Shown: positions 1 through 25,800 of the stretch, in pieces
Numbering within the stretch: position 1 is the stretch's first letter
How the letters are laid out: every line of letters starts with the position of its first letter
Assembly (NCBI GenBank): GCA_022113835.1
Contig: JAILWY010000010.1
Coordinates: forward strand, 9,989,501-10,053,500
Length of the DNA: 64,000 nt
Direction of reading: 5' to 3'
DNA from: Atopsyche davidsoni
Lineage: Eukaryota > Arthropoda > Insecta > Trichoptera > Hydrobiosidae
The notes under the pieces: generated by a model
Database searches by the model: none
The model's input: the letters and a program-made list of their open reading frames with translations, nothing else
Told to the model about the DNA's origin: nothing
Position numbers and translations under genes: made by a program

Positions 1-14098
<14,098 letters not shown>

Positions 14099-14478
14099 CT
14101 CTGGCTCATGCGATGACTTGTCAGATTATAATAATTATTGTAGAAATTTTAAGTCATTTCTGAGATTCGTGGCCATTTTCTTGATTTCCAGGAAAAAAAC
14201 AATTCGATACCCTCTAATGAGCTTCTCTTCTATTGCAAATGTTATATAAATAATTTATTTATTACGAAAATATTTTTTTTTTAAATATACTTTTTTTAAT
14301 ATCATCAGGACTTAAAATAAGCTTACAGGTTTTTCTGACCAATACATAAAAATCTAAGAATCACATATTTTATTTTAAAAAAATATTATTGGTTAGTATT
14401 GTTATGTGTACATAAATTGATTATATTATTTTTAAATCATTTTCTATCATAGATTACTTTTGATACTACTAACCTTTC

Positions 14479-14560
<82 letters not shown>

Positions 14561-14981
14561 TATACATATATATACATATATATATAGTATATATTTATGT
14601 TCGTGTGTACTAAACTTCTCTCTTTAATTTTCTTAATTATTTTTTGTGCATTTCTTGAATGTATCGAAGTATTTTATTAATTTGTGTCAATTTAAAAATA
14701 ATTTTATTTATTTTAATCTTTTTAATAAATAAGATATATTGTACAATATAAAAACATTAACTCTAATGCTTGTTAATAATACCTGTAAAAATATAGATTT
14801 TATGGAAAAATATTATTTCACAATTGGTAGAATTGTGAAGACTTCCGCTACGGCATCCATTGTTAAAATTTATAACAATCAGAAAGAAATTAAGAATATG
14901 CATGTATATTCTTAATTACCAACTGAATGTCTCATAAGTGACTTGTGACTTACATGCATGTTAAAATAGGTACTGAATAAA
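14099..14981 (+). other. Probable WDR47 3' UTR with candidate poly(A) signals
   Basis: AT-rich sequence after the stop. The first AATAAA hexamers on this strand are at 14724-14729 and 14976-14981; further ones follow near 15126 and 16088. Which one is used cannot be told from sequence, so the end of this feature is only a guess. Confidence 0.4.
14480..14586. repeat. (TA)n microsatellite, interrupted
   Basis: About 105 bases of TA repeats with a few TATG and TACA interruptions, in the presumed WDR47 3' UTR or just beyond it. Confidence 0.95.
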
Positions 14982-17900
14982 TATTTCAATATTAGGAAAA
15001 AATTTAAATATGTCAGCACCAGTTAAGTATTCTGTGTATGTATAATACAAGTGCGAAAGGCCCTTCACAATTAGTGCCATAGCTTGTATCCAGTTGGTGG
15101 TAACAGTTCATTAACTATGGTTAAACAATAAATCCAAAAAGTTATAGAATATTATAATTACACTAGGTGCTATGTTTTTTTGTTCATGGTAACAATATTT
15201 TTTGGTGATGTTTGATTCTTTATCAATCATATAATGATGATTTAATGTAATAGTATTACATACATTTCATTTTTTAAATATTTTGTAATTTATTCTAGAA
15301 ATAATTTTACACACTTCATAAAAAAATACATGACACATGAAAATCATACTAATGCATTTCTTTTTACTATTGTTTGTTTTGAGCAAACAAACATTTTTCA
15401 GAGCAATCGTCCTGTCTTTTAATATGACGATCTATTATACTTTTGTACAGTGCTATTGAAATCGTGTTCTCAATTATTTAAAATAATTAGCTTTATGTTA
15501 TTTTTCTAAAAACATCAATCGCCTACTTATTTTATTGCCTAACGAAAGTGTACCGAAGTAGTTATCAGTTTTCTAAATATTGTTTGAATGTAGGCTATCA
15601 AAAAAATTATGTTCATTGTAACATTGTTCATTACATACACCCTAACATTTTTTTTAAAATAAAAATATAACAATTTGATGTTGTGATGTTTTAATGGAGA
15701 TTTTTTTCAATTTGTGGCATCAATCTATCAGGTTAACAATTTAATGTATTATCTTGCGCTTGTATAAATAGTACATAAAATATATATCTGTTTACTCTTA
15801 AGTGCGCGTGGTAGATTTAAGAGCTAGGTGTGCAGCTTCAGTTGCGCGTGCATAGAATTCATGTTTGAAGTATATAGTTGAACCCATAAGCGTGATAGCA
15901 TGATACAGCCGCGCAAGGGGATAGAAGAAATATTCTAGATATTTATCTCAAAAAATTTCAATCTGTCAGCTACATACCTCTGGTAATTAAAATAATTTTT
16001 TTCTTCAATTTTACATTACGCCTTCACATTATGATTTTCAGTTAGTATTATGAAGTATATATTGCGGATTTAAAAATATCTATTATGACTAATAAATATA
16101 TTATTTTGTACCTGTCTTGAATTTGCTGCGAATTATTTTAGAATTGCTGTTATGTTATACAATCAACTTTTAATTGTATAAATATAGACATACAATTTTT
16201 ATATCCGATATTTTTACGCTGATTTTAGCACAATGTATAAATTTATCACTGAACAGTCAGATATTAAAACAATTTGCTGTATTTTTTTTATTGATAATCA
16301 ATACCCACATTAAGTCATTCATGTATTTCTTGATAATTATTGTAAATCTGCAAAGCTATGTATTGTTTTTATTTTTAATTTACTGTTAAAATTTTATTGT
16401 TATTGAATTATAAACCTTAAATGCAACACAAATATTTGTGAAATAGTACTTTATATAAGTACTAAACTAATTGTACTTATTATTTAACTTATATTTATAA
16501 GCTATTTTTTTAGCTTGATGTTTTTTTTTATAATAAGTGAATATTAAGATTTTATAGTAACTATTAATTCATCTTGTTTTTATTTTAATAATTTTTTTAT
16601 TAAAGAAGTGAATTTCACTCAGTAAATTTTACACTGTGGTAAATTGCATTATTAACAAATATTCCAACAATAATAGTTCTATTTTTATGTAATGGTAATT
16701 CTCTATACAAATTTTAGAATAAATTTTTTATGGCATAATCATAAATTAATTTTTGACAAAATTTCATTTAGTAAGTTTTACTTCTAATATGGCGAATAGC
16801 ATGAAACTTTTTTATAATATTTAGCAGATATTTATGAAGACATTATTTCTACAAGCTGAGGTCATTAGTAAAGTATATTTTGTCTCTTTATTTTAGCGCA
16901 TTGCGTATTATTTCATTTATCATTATTAACTTTATTTTTACTGCGTAATATTTTCTCTTTAATGATTAGTTGTTAGTTTAATATTAGGAAATAAGATTTT
17001 GTGCTGAACTTATACATGAATTATTGGTTATACTTGTGTTTTTTTGTATTTTTTATCATAATTGCTAACAAATTGTTATATTTTGCATGCGATGTCTCAT
17101 ATGTTTTTGACAAGTTTAATTTCATTTGCCTAAATATATTAAAATAAATGCACTAATCGTATTATGAATTTTATTTTTAAATATATATATGTATCACCGT
17201 GTCTAGTCTACCTTCTAAAAGATCTCAAAATACTTCCTATGCCTTCTTTATCATTCCAGTTCATACATATTCACGATAGAAGAAATATATCATGCATATA
17301 CATAAACGATTTAGGAGGGACTGTAAAAAGTAGTAAACACAAATTTTTACTGAGTACTGAAAGTATTTTTGTTACTTTCGTCCAAGAAATATTCCTTTTA
17401 AAATATGTTTCTCAATAATGACTGTGTAAAATAAATATTATTCAAAAACAAGCGGGCTTTCAAATCTGGTCGGTAAAGCAGATTTGATAGTATAGAAATC
17501 GTACATAGATGTCACTAATTGAAGTCAAAGTTAAACAAGTACCATAAAGTATTTAGTCAAGAGCACTTTATGGCTGTAGAATATTAAATCTGAAATTTCC
17601 AAAAACAATAATAAAAAAACATTATTTCCTAGATTACAGGTTTCACAAAAATAAAATTATATCAATTGGTTTTTTGTGTACGTTTTTACATACTCGTATA
17701 TTTATTTGTAAATTAAAAATATCGTTATTTCGGTACTGTCAAATTGGTTATGAAAATAGGTATAGGTTAGGTTATCACAAATAGCAGTCTCAAGTAAATA
17801 AATCACTGACCATAAATCGTGTACTAAAAAATACGAAAGTCGGTCGGTCTCAAATCTTCTTCTTTGGGTGGCTTTCCTCGGAGGAGGTGGGCATTCCTTC

Positions 17901-19603
17901 TCACTGAACACATATTTATCCTAAACTAGTCTCACTAATTCATCCGTACTCCCGACTTCCAGCTACTGGCGTAAATTCCATATCCACGTTGATTCCCCTT
18001 TTCCAGTGCCCTTTTTTTTTTCTTCGATTATTCCTTGAACAATAAGCTGTAGAATGCTGTATATTGTTTGGAAAAATATGGCCGAAATAGAAGACCTTAC
18101 GCTTCATTTCAACCCAAGGTATTTTAAGGATTCTCTTATAAAGCTACGTGGTTTATTTTTTGGTATTGTAGCTGTCTAGCGTGTTTAAGCCTCGACTTCA
18201 TAAATAATAATTAAGACTACATAACATATGGTTAATCTCTAGCGACCTTTCAGTGTTATGTCTCCGGCACATAATACTTTCTTCAGGTTATCATCAGTAC
18301 CCTGTTCGACTCTCCAAGTGTAGCGTCTGCTACAACTCACTGATGCTCTTTGCGCTCTTGAATTCGTTTAGCGTCGCATATCGAGCTTCCAACCCCCGCT
18401 GATGATAGCACTGAACGATCTTCTTTGAGGGAGAGGGTATTTTCAACAATTCGTTAGCATTTACATAAGCTGACTGTCATGTTAGATTTTCTGTTTTCTT
18501 GGCATTGCGTCTATTCATTGGCTAATTCGATTATTCTAAGAGAATTTCATTCTGAACTTGATATTGAAAAATACAACATTTCATAACAGTACGTTTCATC
18601 TCGGTTCGATTGGTTTAAAATGGTACAATGAAAATATTATTTCAGATTCAATAATGTATTGTTTGATATTGCGCGACATTTTATTGCACATAATTGAGAA
18701 CTGTGGGGGCATACTCACCCCTACTGCGCAAATAAATGCATAGCGGTTGGGTGGTATTGCAGCAATATTCCTTTGTGTTGAATTATTTCTATGGGGCGGC
18801 TCGACAAAACTCTGATATTTCGTAAAATGCGAAAATGTATTTCGTGATATCCCTGAATCGAATCCCGTATTCAAAATAACAAGGCTATTTTACCAAAATC
18901 CTAAAGGATTGTAAATGTATGTAGTTGAATCCTGTAAAATTTTTAAATTGCAGGAAGATTTGATTTTTATTTTGGGTATTTTACGAACTCAAGTATGTGC
19001 TTACTTTAAACGTACATATTATTTCCAAATACACATCGATTATTCTCAAATATACTCTTATTAATCTCAATAGTGTGTTTTCACTGTTGTATTGATGAAT
19101 TCATTTTGAAAGAGTTTTTCTTTCTCAGTTTGGATACTTACATGTTTTTTTAAAATTTGGAAATCTCTATATCCTTTTGTATATTGTTGTCTTTTGTCTT
19201 TTTTGTAGTTTGAATGGAGATTATTTTATTTGTTTCATTTATAATCAACCTGACTCAGTAGGCTCGTGAAAGGAAGGAAAAGGTTAGGGAAGAAGTATTC
19301 GAGTAAAACAAATTTTAATTTTGATTTTTTATATTTTTTTTGGTTTTGTTTCTTAATGCTAGGATAAGTAATTATAATTAGAGTGAATACATTTAGTAAT
19401 GTAATGAATTACATAAATTGATAAAAGTTGATTAATACTAAATACATAGATTTATTTCGCAATTGCGTACCAAAATAATAAAAGGTGTCCACTTTTGATA
19501 GGTTTCCATATACAAATCATGGATATGTGAACACATTTATAGTAATGCATTATAATCACCGTCAATACAGGGTGTACACACAAGTTTAAGTTCAAGATTA
19601 GCT

Positions 19604-20003
19604 CGTTTAGCACAATGGGGTGTTGATGTGGGTTTTTTTTTTTGTCAGAGCTGAATTCAAAAGCGCTCAAAAAAAACTGTGATCAAAAGATTTATCCAAT
19701 GGTTAAGAAATGTTTATATTTGTATGTTAGCTGTTTTTAAAGTTGTCGATACCAGTGCCGAAAGAGCAAAAGGTGAAAATGGATAACAATAGTTCGACAT
19801 TTTTAGTTAGCGCAATGGGGTGTTGTTGTGAGCTATTATTTTTTTGTCAGAGCTGAATTCAAAAGCGCTCAAAAAAAAAATGTGATCAAAAGATTTATCC
19901 AATGGTTAAGAAATGTTTATATTTGTATGTTAGATGTTTTTAAAGTTGTCGATACCAGAAAGCGCAAAAGGTGAAAATGGATTACAATAGATCGACATTT
20001 TTA
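19604..20003. repeat. Tandem duplication of a 200-bp unit (two copies)
   Basis: Two adjacent copies with a period of 200 bp share GTCAGAGCTGAATTCAAAAG, TCCAATGGTTAAGAAATG and AAGTTGTCGATACCAG. They differ by point changes and small indels (for example CACAATGGGG against CGCAATGGGG), so the duplication is not brand new. No coding potential seen. Confidence 0.9.
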
Positions 20004-20060
20004 TTTAAAAATTTGGTTCGTAATAAATTTTAATTTGACTCTTTATTCGTACAAAGTATA

Positions 20061-20165
20061 TTAATAACGGTATTTGGTATCTTCGTTGAGGATCCACACT
20101 TCGTAAGCGCCCATTTGGACGTCCCCTGTTATTTGCCGAGTCCTGGCGGCTCGCCGGCACTTACG
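20061..20165 (-). other. Doubtful short coding-like segment, C-terminal-like
   Basis: The - strand frame ending TAA at 20063-20061 reads …CRRAARTRQITGDVQMGAYE, then VWILNEDTKYRY and stop, in a local GC-rich patch. It resembles a protein C-terminus. GDVQMGAYEV faintly recalls the conserved tail of right-handed beta-helix proteins (VDIGAYE), but 12 residues prove nothing. An in-frame stop lies upstream, so if real it is a terminal exon or a fragment. Confidence 0.15.
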
Positions 20166-21749
20166 CCCAGAACTCACATCCGTTATTTTATTTCACAAGA
20201 AGTTTTACGATCAACTGAATTTTTTTTTTTGAAATGTGGTAGAAGTAGAAGACACTTATAAATAACTGAGAAATACTTATTTTATTTTTAACTTCAAGTT
20301 GAAGTAAACCTACTCGCTGACAAATATGGATTATAATGTATCTTCAAAGAACTACAACATTTACGATAACGGAGCATGCGGTCCGCGGATCTAAATCCTG
20401 CAAGTTACTCGTGTTAAAATACATATTTTAATTATCATGAACTTCCATATAATATATATTTTTCTTTTAAATAGAAATATAGAGATTGTAATAACAATGG
20501 GTATTTTTTATGAAAATATAGATTGACCAAATATATGAATGTCAAATGATAATATAAGAAAGATATAATATATTTAAAAATAAAATTACCATATTCAAAT
20601 CTTTTGCAAGCTAGTGGCACCATTCGTTTGCTTAATAGCATATCGTAGTCGATTTTTACAGCCATATAACCTTATCACGTATGTCATGGTCTCTCTTATA
20701 TTAATAGGATAAGAAATATAATTTTGTAACCACCTTATGACATTTGAAATTTTTAAGTTCTCTGATTTGGGTAGTATTGATTGAAAAATATCATTCAATT
20801 TATTACATGCTTTATGTAAAAGGAACATTTTATGTATGAAAAATAAAGTTGTGAGAGCTTTCATATCATTTCACGCAAAAATAGTATGTCTTTTACAGCA
20901 TATTGCGTTATAAAAATAGTGCCATTCGTGGATGGATCCGATGACATCGCTTCTTCAAGTTCGATCTTTCATAAGTATACTCCATATTTAATAAGTAAAT
21001 TTTTGAAAAATAGTTGTTGAGTATAAATAAATATTATGATTTCATGAATATATATATATATGAATATAAATTTGTATAGGAAGTGGCTCGATATCCGAGT
21101 AGTTATATATATATATATAAATATAGAGCGTTAAATATAATCCATATGTTTAACATGTTAACATTAACTACTATAGAAGAATTTCCTTCTCGCTTTAAAA
21201 TTTCTACTTTCTTAGCTTTTCAAGATCTTTATCCGTCACGAGTAGGGACCTACCAGTCCATTCATACATATATCTTCTCATATATCCCTGTGTGCATTTT
21301 TATATGTGCTCCATGTTAAATATTCTTTACTTCTTATGCCGAGTTGGTCTCGCAACCCTTCCTTTTCAATAAAAAAATAAATCAGCAGCATTACCGATCT
21401 GAGCGCGACTCGCCGCGATTCGAAAACATAAATCTTTATAATTATATGTTTTATTAATGGTGGATTTGTAAATAGATTTATATTAATTTTGTATTTTACA
21501 CAAATTCTTGGTGGATATGATTATTAATATAGTTATTTATTTATTTGATATAAATATATTTTTTGATAATCTGTGATATTGAGTCAAGTCGTTTTTAATA
21601 TGTTAGCCCATTTCATCATCGAGGCTCGAAAACCGACAACGATGGCCATATGTGCCCGATAATTTAGACTTATATTTTCTATGAGCTTTCAAAATTGATG
21701 TTGTCATTTATTAATTATTTTGCTGGCCAGAATACAAATGCTCTAGCTT

Positions 21750-22076
21750 ATGTGTAAAAGTGCTGTTATTATACTTATAGCTCTGGGTTTATTTCGAAAT
21801 GGCTCAATACTTTCAGGGATTGTCTTGTTAGTATTGTGTATCCTGATTTATTTTAAATTTTACAAGTATATCGTTCGTTTTAAAGAGCGGCGTAAAGAAA
21901 TGTCAAATTGTGATGACTGTTGTAAATATTTTTTCAAAAAAATATTCAAGAAGACTTGGTTTTCTGCTGTGAATGAAGAATCAAAAATCTCCCCCCCCCC
22001 CCCCCCTACTACAGCACATATTTTTTTACACATCTTTATTTTTTATTTAAGTAATCCGTTGCCGCCTTATCCTTGA
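21750..22076 (+). CDS. Small hydrophobic ORF, unknown
   Basis: ATG-initiated ORF of 108 codons. Residues about 4-35 are strongly hydrophobic (IVLLVLCILIYF), enough for one or two membrane segments. A basic stretch (RFKERRKE) and a Cys cluster (CDDCC) follow. Codon use is AT-rich and not clearly biased, and a C16 homopolymer interrupts the 3' half, so the frame after residue 80 is unreliable. I do not recognise it; it may be chance. Confidence 0.15.
   Translation: MCKSAVIILIALGLFRNGSILSGIVLLVLCILIYFKFYKYIVRFKERRKEMSNCDDCCKYFFKKIFKKTWFSAVNEESKISPPPPPTTAHIFLHIFIFYLSNPLPPYP
21991..22006. repeat. C16 homopolymer
   Basis: Sixteen consecutive C on the + strand. Length is likely to be variable or mis-assembled. 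Confidence 0.95.
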
Positions 22077-22447
22077 CCGATAAAAAACGTTCGCCCGCAG
22101 GACCCGCACTTGAGCAGGAAGTGGCGTTTTTCCAAATTAACTGACATACCAGTGAAGAGGCGTTGAGTACGCTCTTAGAACATGTCTACTTTAAATGCAA
22201 TCAATTTGCCTACTAACTAACATCAATTTAAAGAAGAATTCTTGCTGGATAAAATATAACTACTTAATAATTATTGACCGATATCACTTACATATATTTG
22301 GCGATATAAATTATTCCTAGGAAAGCTCTACCGGTTATCGGACGTGCGCGTAACGCGATTCTCCTCGACGCGACTCCCGCGTCGGTTCAACCATCCAACA
22401 CCTCCAGATGTAAAATGTTGCATTTGAAATCTAATGCTCCAGCAGTT

Positions 22448-22453
22448 TTTATT
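22448..22453 (-). terminator. Candidate CngA poly(A) signal
   Basis: AATAAA on the - strand about 240 nt after the CngA stop. It is the nearest canonical hexamer in the right direction; use is inferred only. Confidence 0.35.
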
Positions 22454-22690
22454 TTGAACTTTAACATGGTCAATCGTTCGGTGTATGAACACAAGATTTA
22501 ATTGTGAGGTTAAAAAGTTGCACTTACGACTCCTTGAGGAGTGACGAGGATTATCAAAAACTACATTAAACACTGGAGGTATCGATACAATTACATATAA
22601 ACATACATGAACTTTCCGATTAGGGAATCATTGCATAACTGAGCATTAAATCTGGACGTCGATTACCTTCTTGAACCGTGGTCCGGCCGC

Positions 22691-22823
22691 CTACACGGAG
22701 TTGTGGTCGCGCGACAGCCGCCGATGAGGGCGCGCCCGGCGAGCGGGCAGCCCGGCCGTGCTGGCTGAGCGCCGCGCCGCTCTCGCCGGCGTCTCCTCTT
22801 CGCTGCCCGATCCGCCAGTTCTT
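22691..22823 (-). CDS. CngA: CngA exon 7 (C-terminal tail, stop)
   Basis: Acceptor TTATATTTCAG is good. Three frames are open, but only one joins the phase of exon 6: AG|A completes Arg, then [20 protein letters not shown], ending SRDHNSV and TAG at 22693-22691. The tail is Ser/Glu then Arg-rich, typical of a disordered cytoplasmic end. The exon 6 donor (AG|GTTAAA) is weak, so read-through to a short alternative end (LNIFGNFCL, stop at 22868) is possible. Confidence 0.7.
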
Positions 22824-25800
22824 CTGAAATATAATTTCCATTAAAATTCGTCCTCGAAAGCACCCGTTCACAGACAGAAATTACCAAAAATATTTAACCT
22901 CAATTCTACTTTGCTGAGCCTCTGCTTGAATTTGGCCTGACTGGCTGAAAATTCTGCACGGAGCCGGGCGAACCGCGAAGTCAGCGCGTCCACCGCAGCT
23001 TCCAGGCGCGACACCTGCGCTTCCAGAGACTCCTGGACGGTCTGCGCCCCGCGGAAAGCCGATTCGTCCAGCAGCCCGTCCTTGCGCAGCAGCTGGCACC
23101 CTCGCTCCATCAGAGAAGCCTTCGCCTCCGGATAGTCCGCCAGCGCCTCCCACAGATCTTTTTTCGCCAGACAAAAGAGGTCCGAGTAGCCGAGCGAGCG
23201 AACGTTGGCAGTTCGCCGGTTGCCCGTCTTGTTGCCCGCTATCTCGAGCACGCTCACTTCTCCGAAGACCGAGCCTGCCCCGAGCGTCGCGAACACCGTA
23301 AGGCCATCGTCCGCTACCACCGTGAGACGGCCTCTCTTCACTATGTACATCTCCTTGCCTACGTCCCCCTTGCGACAGATGTAGTCTCCGGGACTGAACA
23401 CTTGCAGGCGCAGCTTGAGAACGAGCGCCTCCAGCAGACCGGGTTCGCAGTCCTGAAAGATCCGCACTTGCCGGAGCGTGTCCATGTGTACTCGGATGGC
23501 GATCTCCGCCTTTAGCTTGTCAGGCAGTGCCCCCAGCACCCGCTCCTCGTCGAGGGCCCCGCTCTGCGCCCAAGTGTAAGCGAACCACCGAATCACCCGC
23601 GCTTCCAGCTCTCCGCCGACTTTTCTGAAGGCCATGTACTGCTTCACCCCGTCCATGCGGTTTTGGAAATCCACTCTGGCCACGTTCATGTTTGATATCA
23701 TCGAGCCGATGTTACCGACTATGGTGGCGAATATTAAGACTCCCGCGAGGAAGTCGGCGACCACAAATAAGTATTCAGCATCGTTCTCGGGCTGAGGGGT
23801 CTCTCCGATGGTCGTCAGCGTGAGAGTGGACCAGTAAAAGCTGTAAATATACTGGCGAGCGAGGGACGAGTTCTTAACTCCGTTGAGATTGTAAACCCAG
23901 TTGTCAGTTCCAAATCCCAAACTATAACTTATTGCAAAGTATAAACAGGCATTCCAATGTATAATGACCAAAATGGCTAACACTACCTGTAACAAAACAC
24001 ATTGATTAATCATGTAAATATTGAATTCTAACTTCAGACAAGTGGTATTATTAAATGCTCGTATTGACAATTCGCCCGCTGAATGTTTGCGTACTCACTT
24101 TACAAATACGAAAGGCGTTGGGGTACCCAGTTGCAGTTTCCGTTCTATCAAACCACTCCCACATCCTAGGCAGTCTTAGAAGTCGGTTGAATCGCACAAC
24201 TACTGCGCACGGAACCACCTTCGGAAACATTAACAGTTATTCTCGATCGAAAACCACTACACTGAGCTACAATGATATTGAAATATTGATAACGAATCTT
24301 ACTTGGCATTCCCTGGGATCCCACCATATGTATGCTATATCGGTCGGTAAAATAGATAAAAAATCATAAATCCAGCTTGAAGTCTTAAAATAATGGGTTC
24401 TTAATTTAGATGAGTCTTTCACCACCAATCCCTGGTCTAGGTAACCTAAAAATAAAAATATCTCTGTAAGAAATCACAATAAGTAGCACACAGTGGCGTG
24501 CGGTGAGAGCAAGCAATGTACCAAAATCAAGATATTTATATGGTTTGATTTTGATAAATAGAGCCATAAGCAGTATCATGTGTTCCTTGATACCATAAAT
24601 AAACCATATTGTGAGTCACCCTTTATCGTTTGCCCTCACCACACGCCACATCTAACAGACCTCCACGAAGATTCGCTCGGTAACGCGGCGACGCTGCATC
24701 GCCGAGACGTCGGGAGGCCTCAGCTGGCGTCTTAGGGTTGTGTGAAAAACACCGCAAGGACCATCGTTATTTTATAAAACGTCAATAGTGAAATAATCAA
24801 TCCAAGAGTTAACTTTTCCATGTAATAATTTTTTATTATTAAAATAAATCATTCCATACTAATAAAATAAACCTCTAAGATATATTCCGTTGATTGGGAT
24901 CCATCGTAAGGGTGGGTATCACAAAAGACGCCGGTAATATGCAATTTAACTTGAAGAAGAGATGACCAGAGAATTCTGCGCTGCAGCCTGGCGGAGTCTC
25001 TCGACCCCCCCGGAGTCCCCTCCGAGGCCAAGGACGCTGCCAGCAAACTTTGACCTGAGTAGATTCTATTCTATTTGCACCAACAATTATTGGACTTAAT
25101 AGGTCTAATCAAATACAGAAATAACACATTAAATATTGTGGAGAGAAATATTATTAAATTCACTGACTTTGAATCGGAAATTATTTAATACTAATGTACA
25201 GTACCAGTCGGAATTATCATAAAAATCGAAATATATCATAATAATAAAAATTGAATTCGGTACAAGTTTTTAAATTCAATTATATTTTTGATTTCTTTTT
25301 TGGTTTGAAATGCAAATGTTTTTGTAGTAGTTTTTTTCATAATACTGTTTATTTATATTTTTGATAATTTTATGAAATAAATAAATTTATTATTGATTTT
25401 TGTGAAGACTGTCTCACAGAAAGTACGATTTTGCCTATACAGGTTTTATTGATTGATAATGATTAAGTACATTTTTTCAAATATTGAAAATTGATTAAAG
25501 AAACTCTCAGAAAAGTATCATCGTGATTGGTGTGGGATTTAAACCCACATCCCCAAGCTTAATGCACCGGCCATGTAAGCTTGGGGATGTGCGTTCAAAT
25601 CACGATGATATTTTTCTGAGAATTTCTTTAATCTATTTTCAATATTTTGAAGAACAAATTTTGAAAAACCTTCCTGGAGATAAGTATGTATGGTAATTAG
25701 GTAGTTTTATTTAAAATCACTACCGAAACTCGAAAACCGCCCTTAATCTTCCAACCCCGGCAGCATCATGTCTATACTTCACACAGCCTTTTAAAAAATT

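Larger units (their letters stand above)
14982..22447. other. Space between the convergent WDR47 and CngA genes
   Basis: Mostly very AT-rich and without a recognisable gene. Contents noted: a 200-bp tandem duplication at 19604-20003, a short protein-like reading frame on the - strand at 20061-20165, a small hydrophobic ORF at 21750-22076, TA-rich stretches near 21050-21120 and a C16 run at 21991-22006. No tRNA, rRNA or confident transposase was seen. Confidence 0.6.

Noticed and set aside
22663..22887. Two other - strand frames over the last CngA exon
   Set aside because: Open only because of high GC; they do not join the phase of exon 6.
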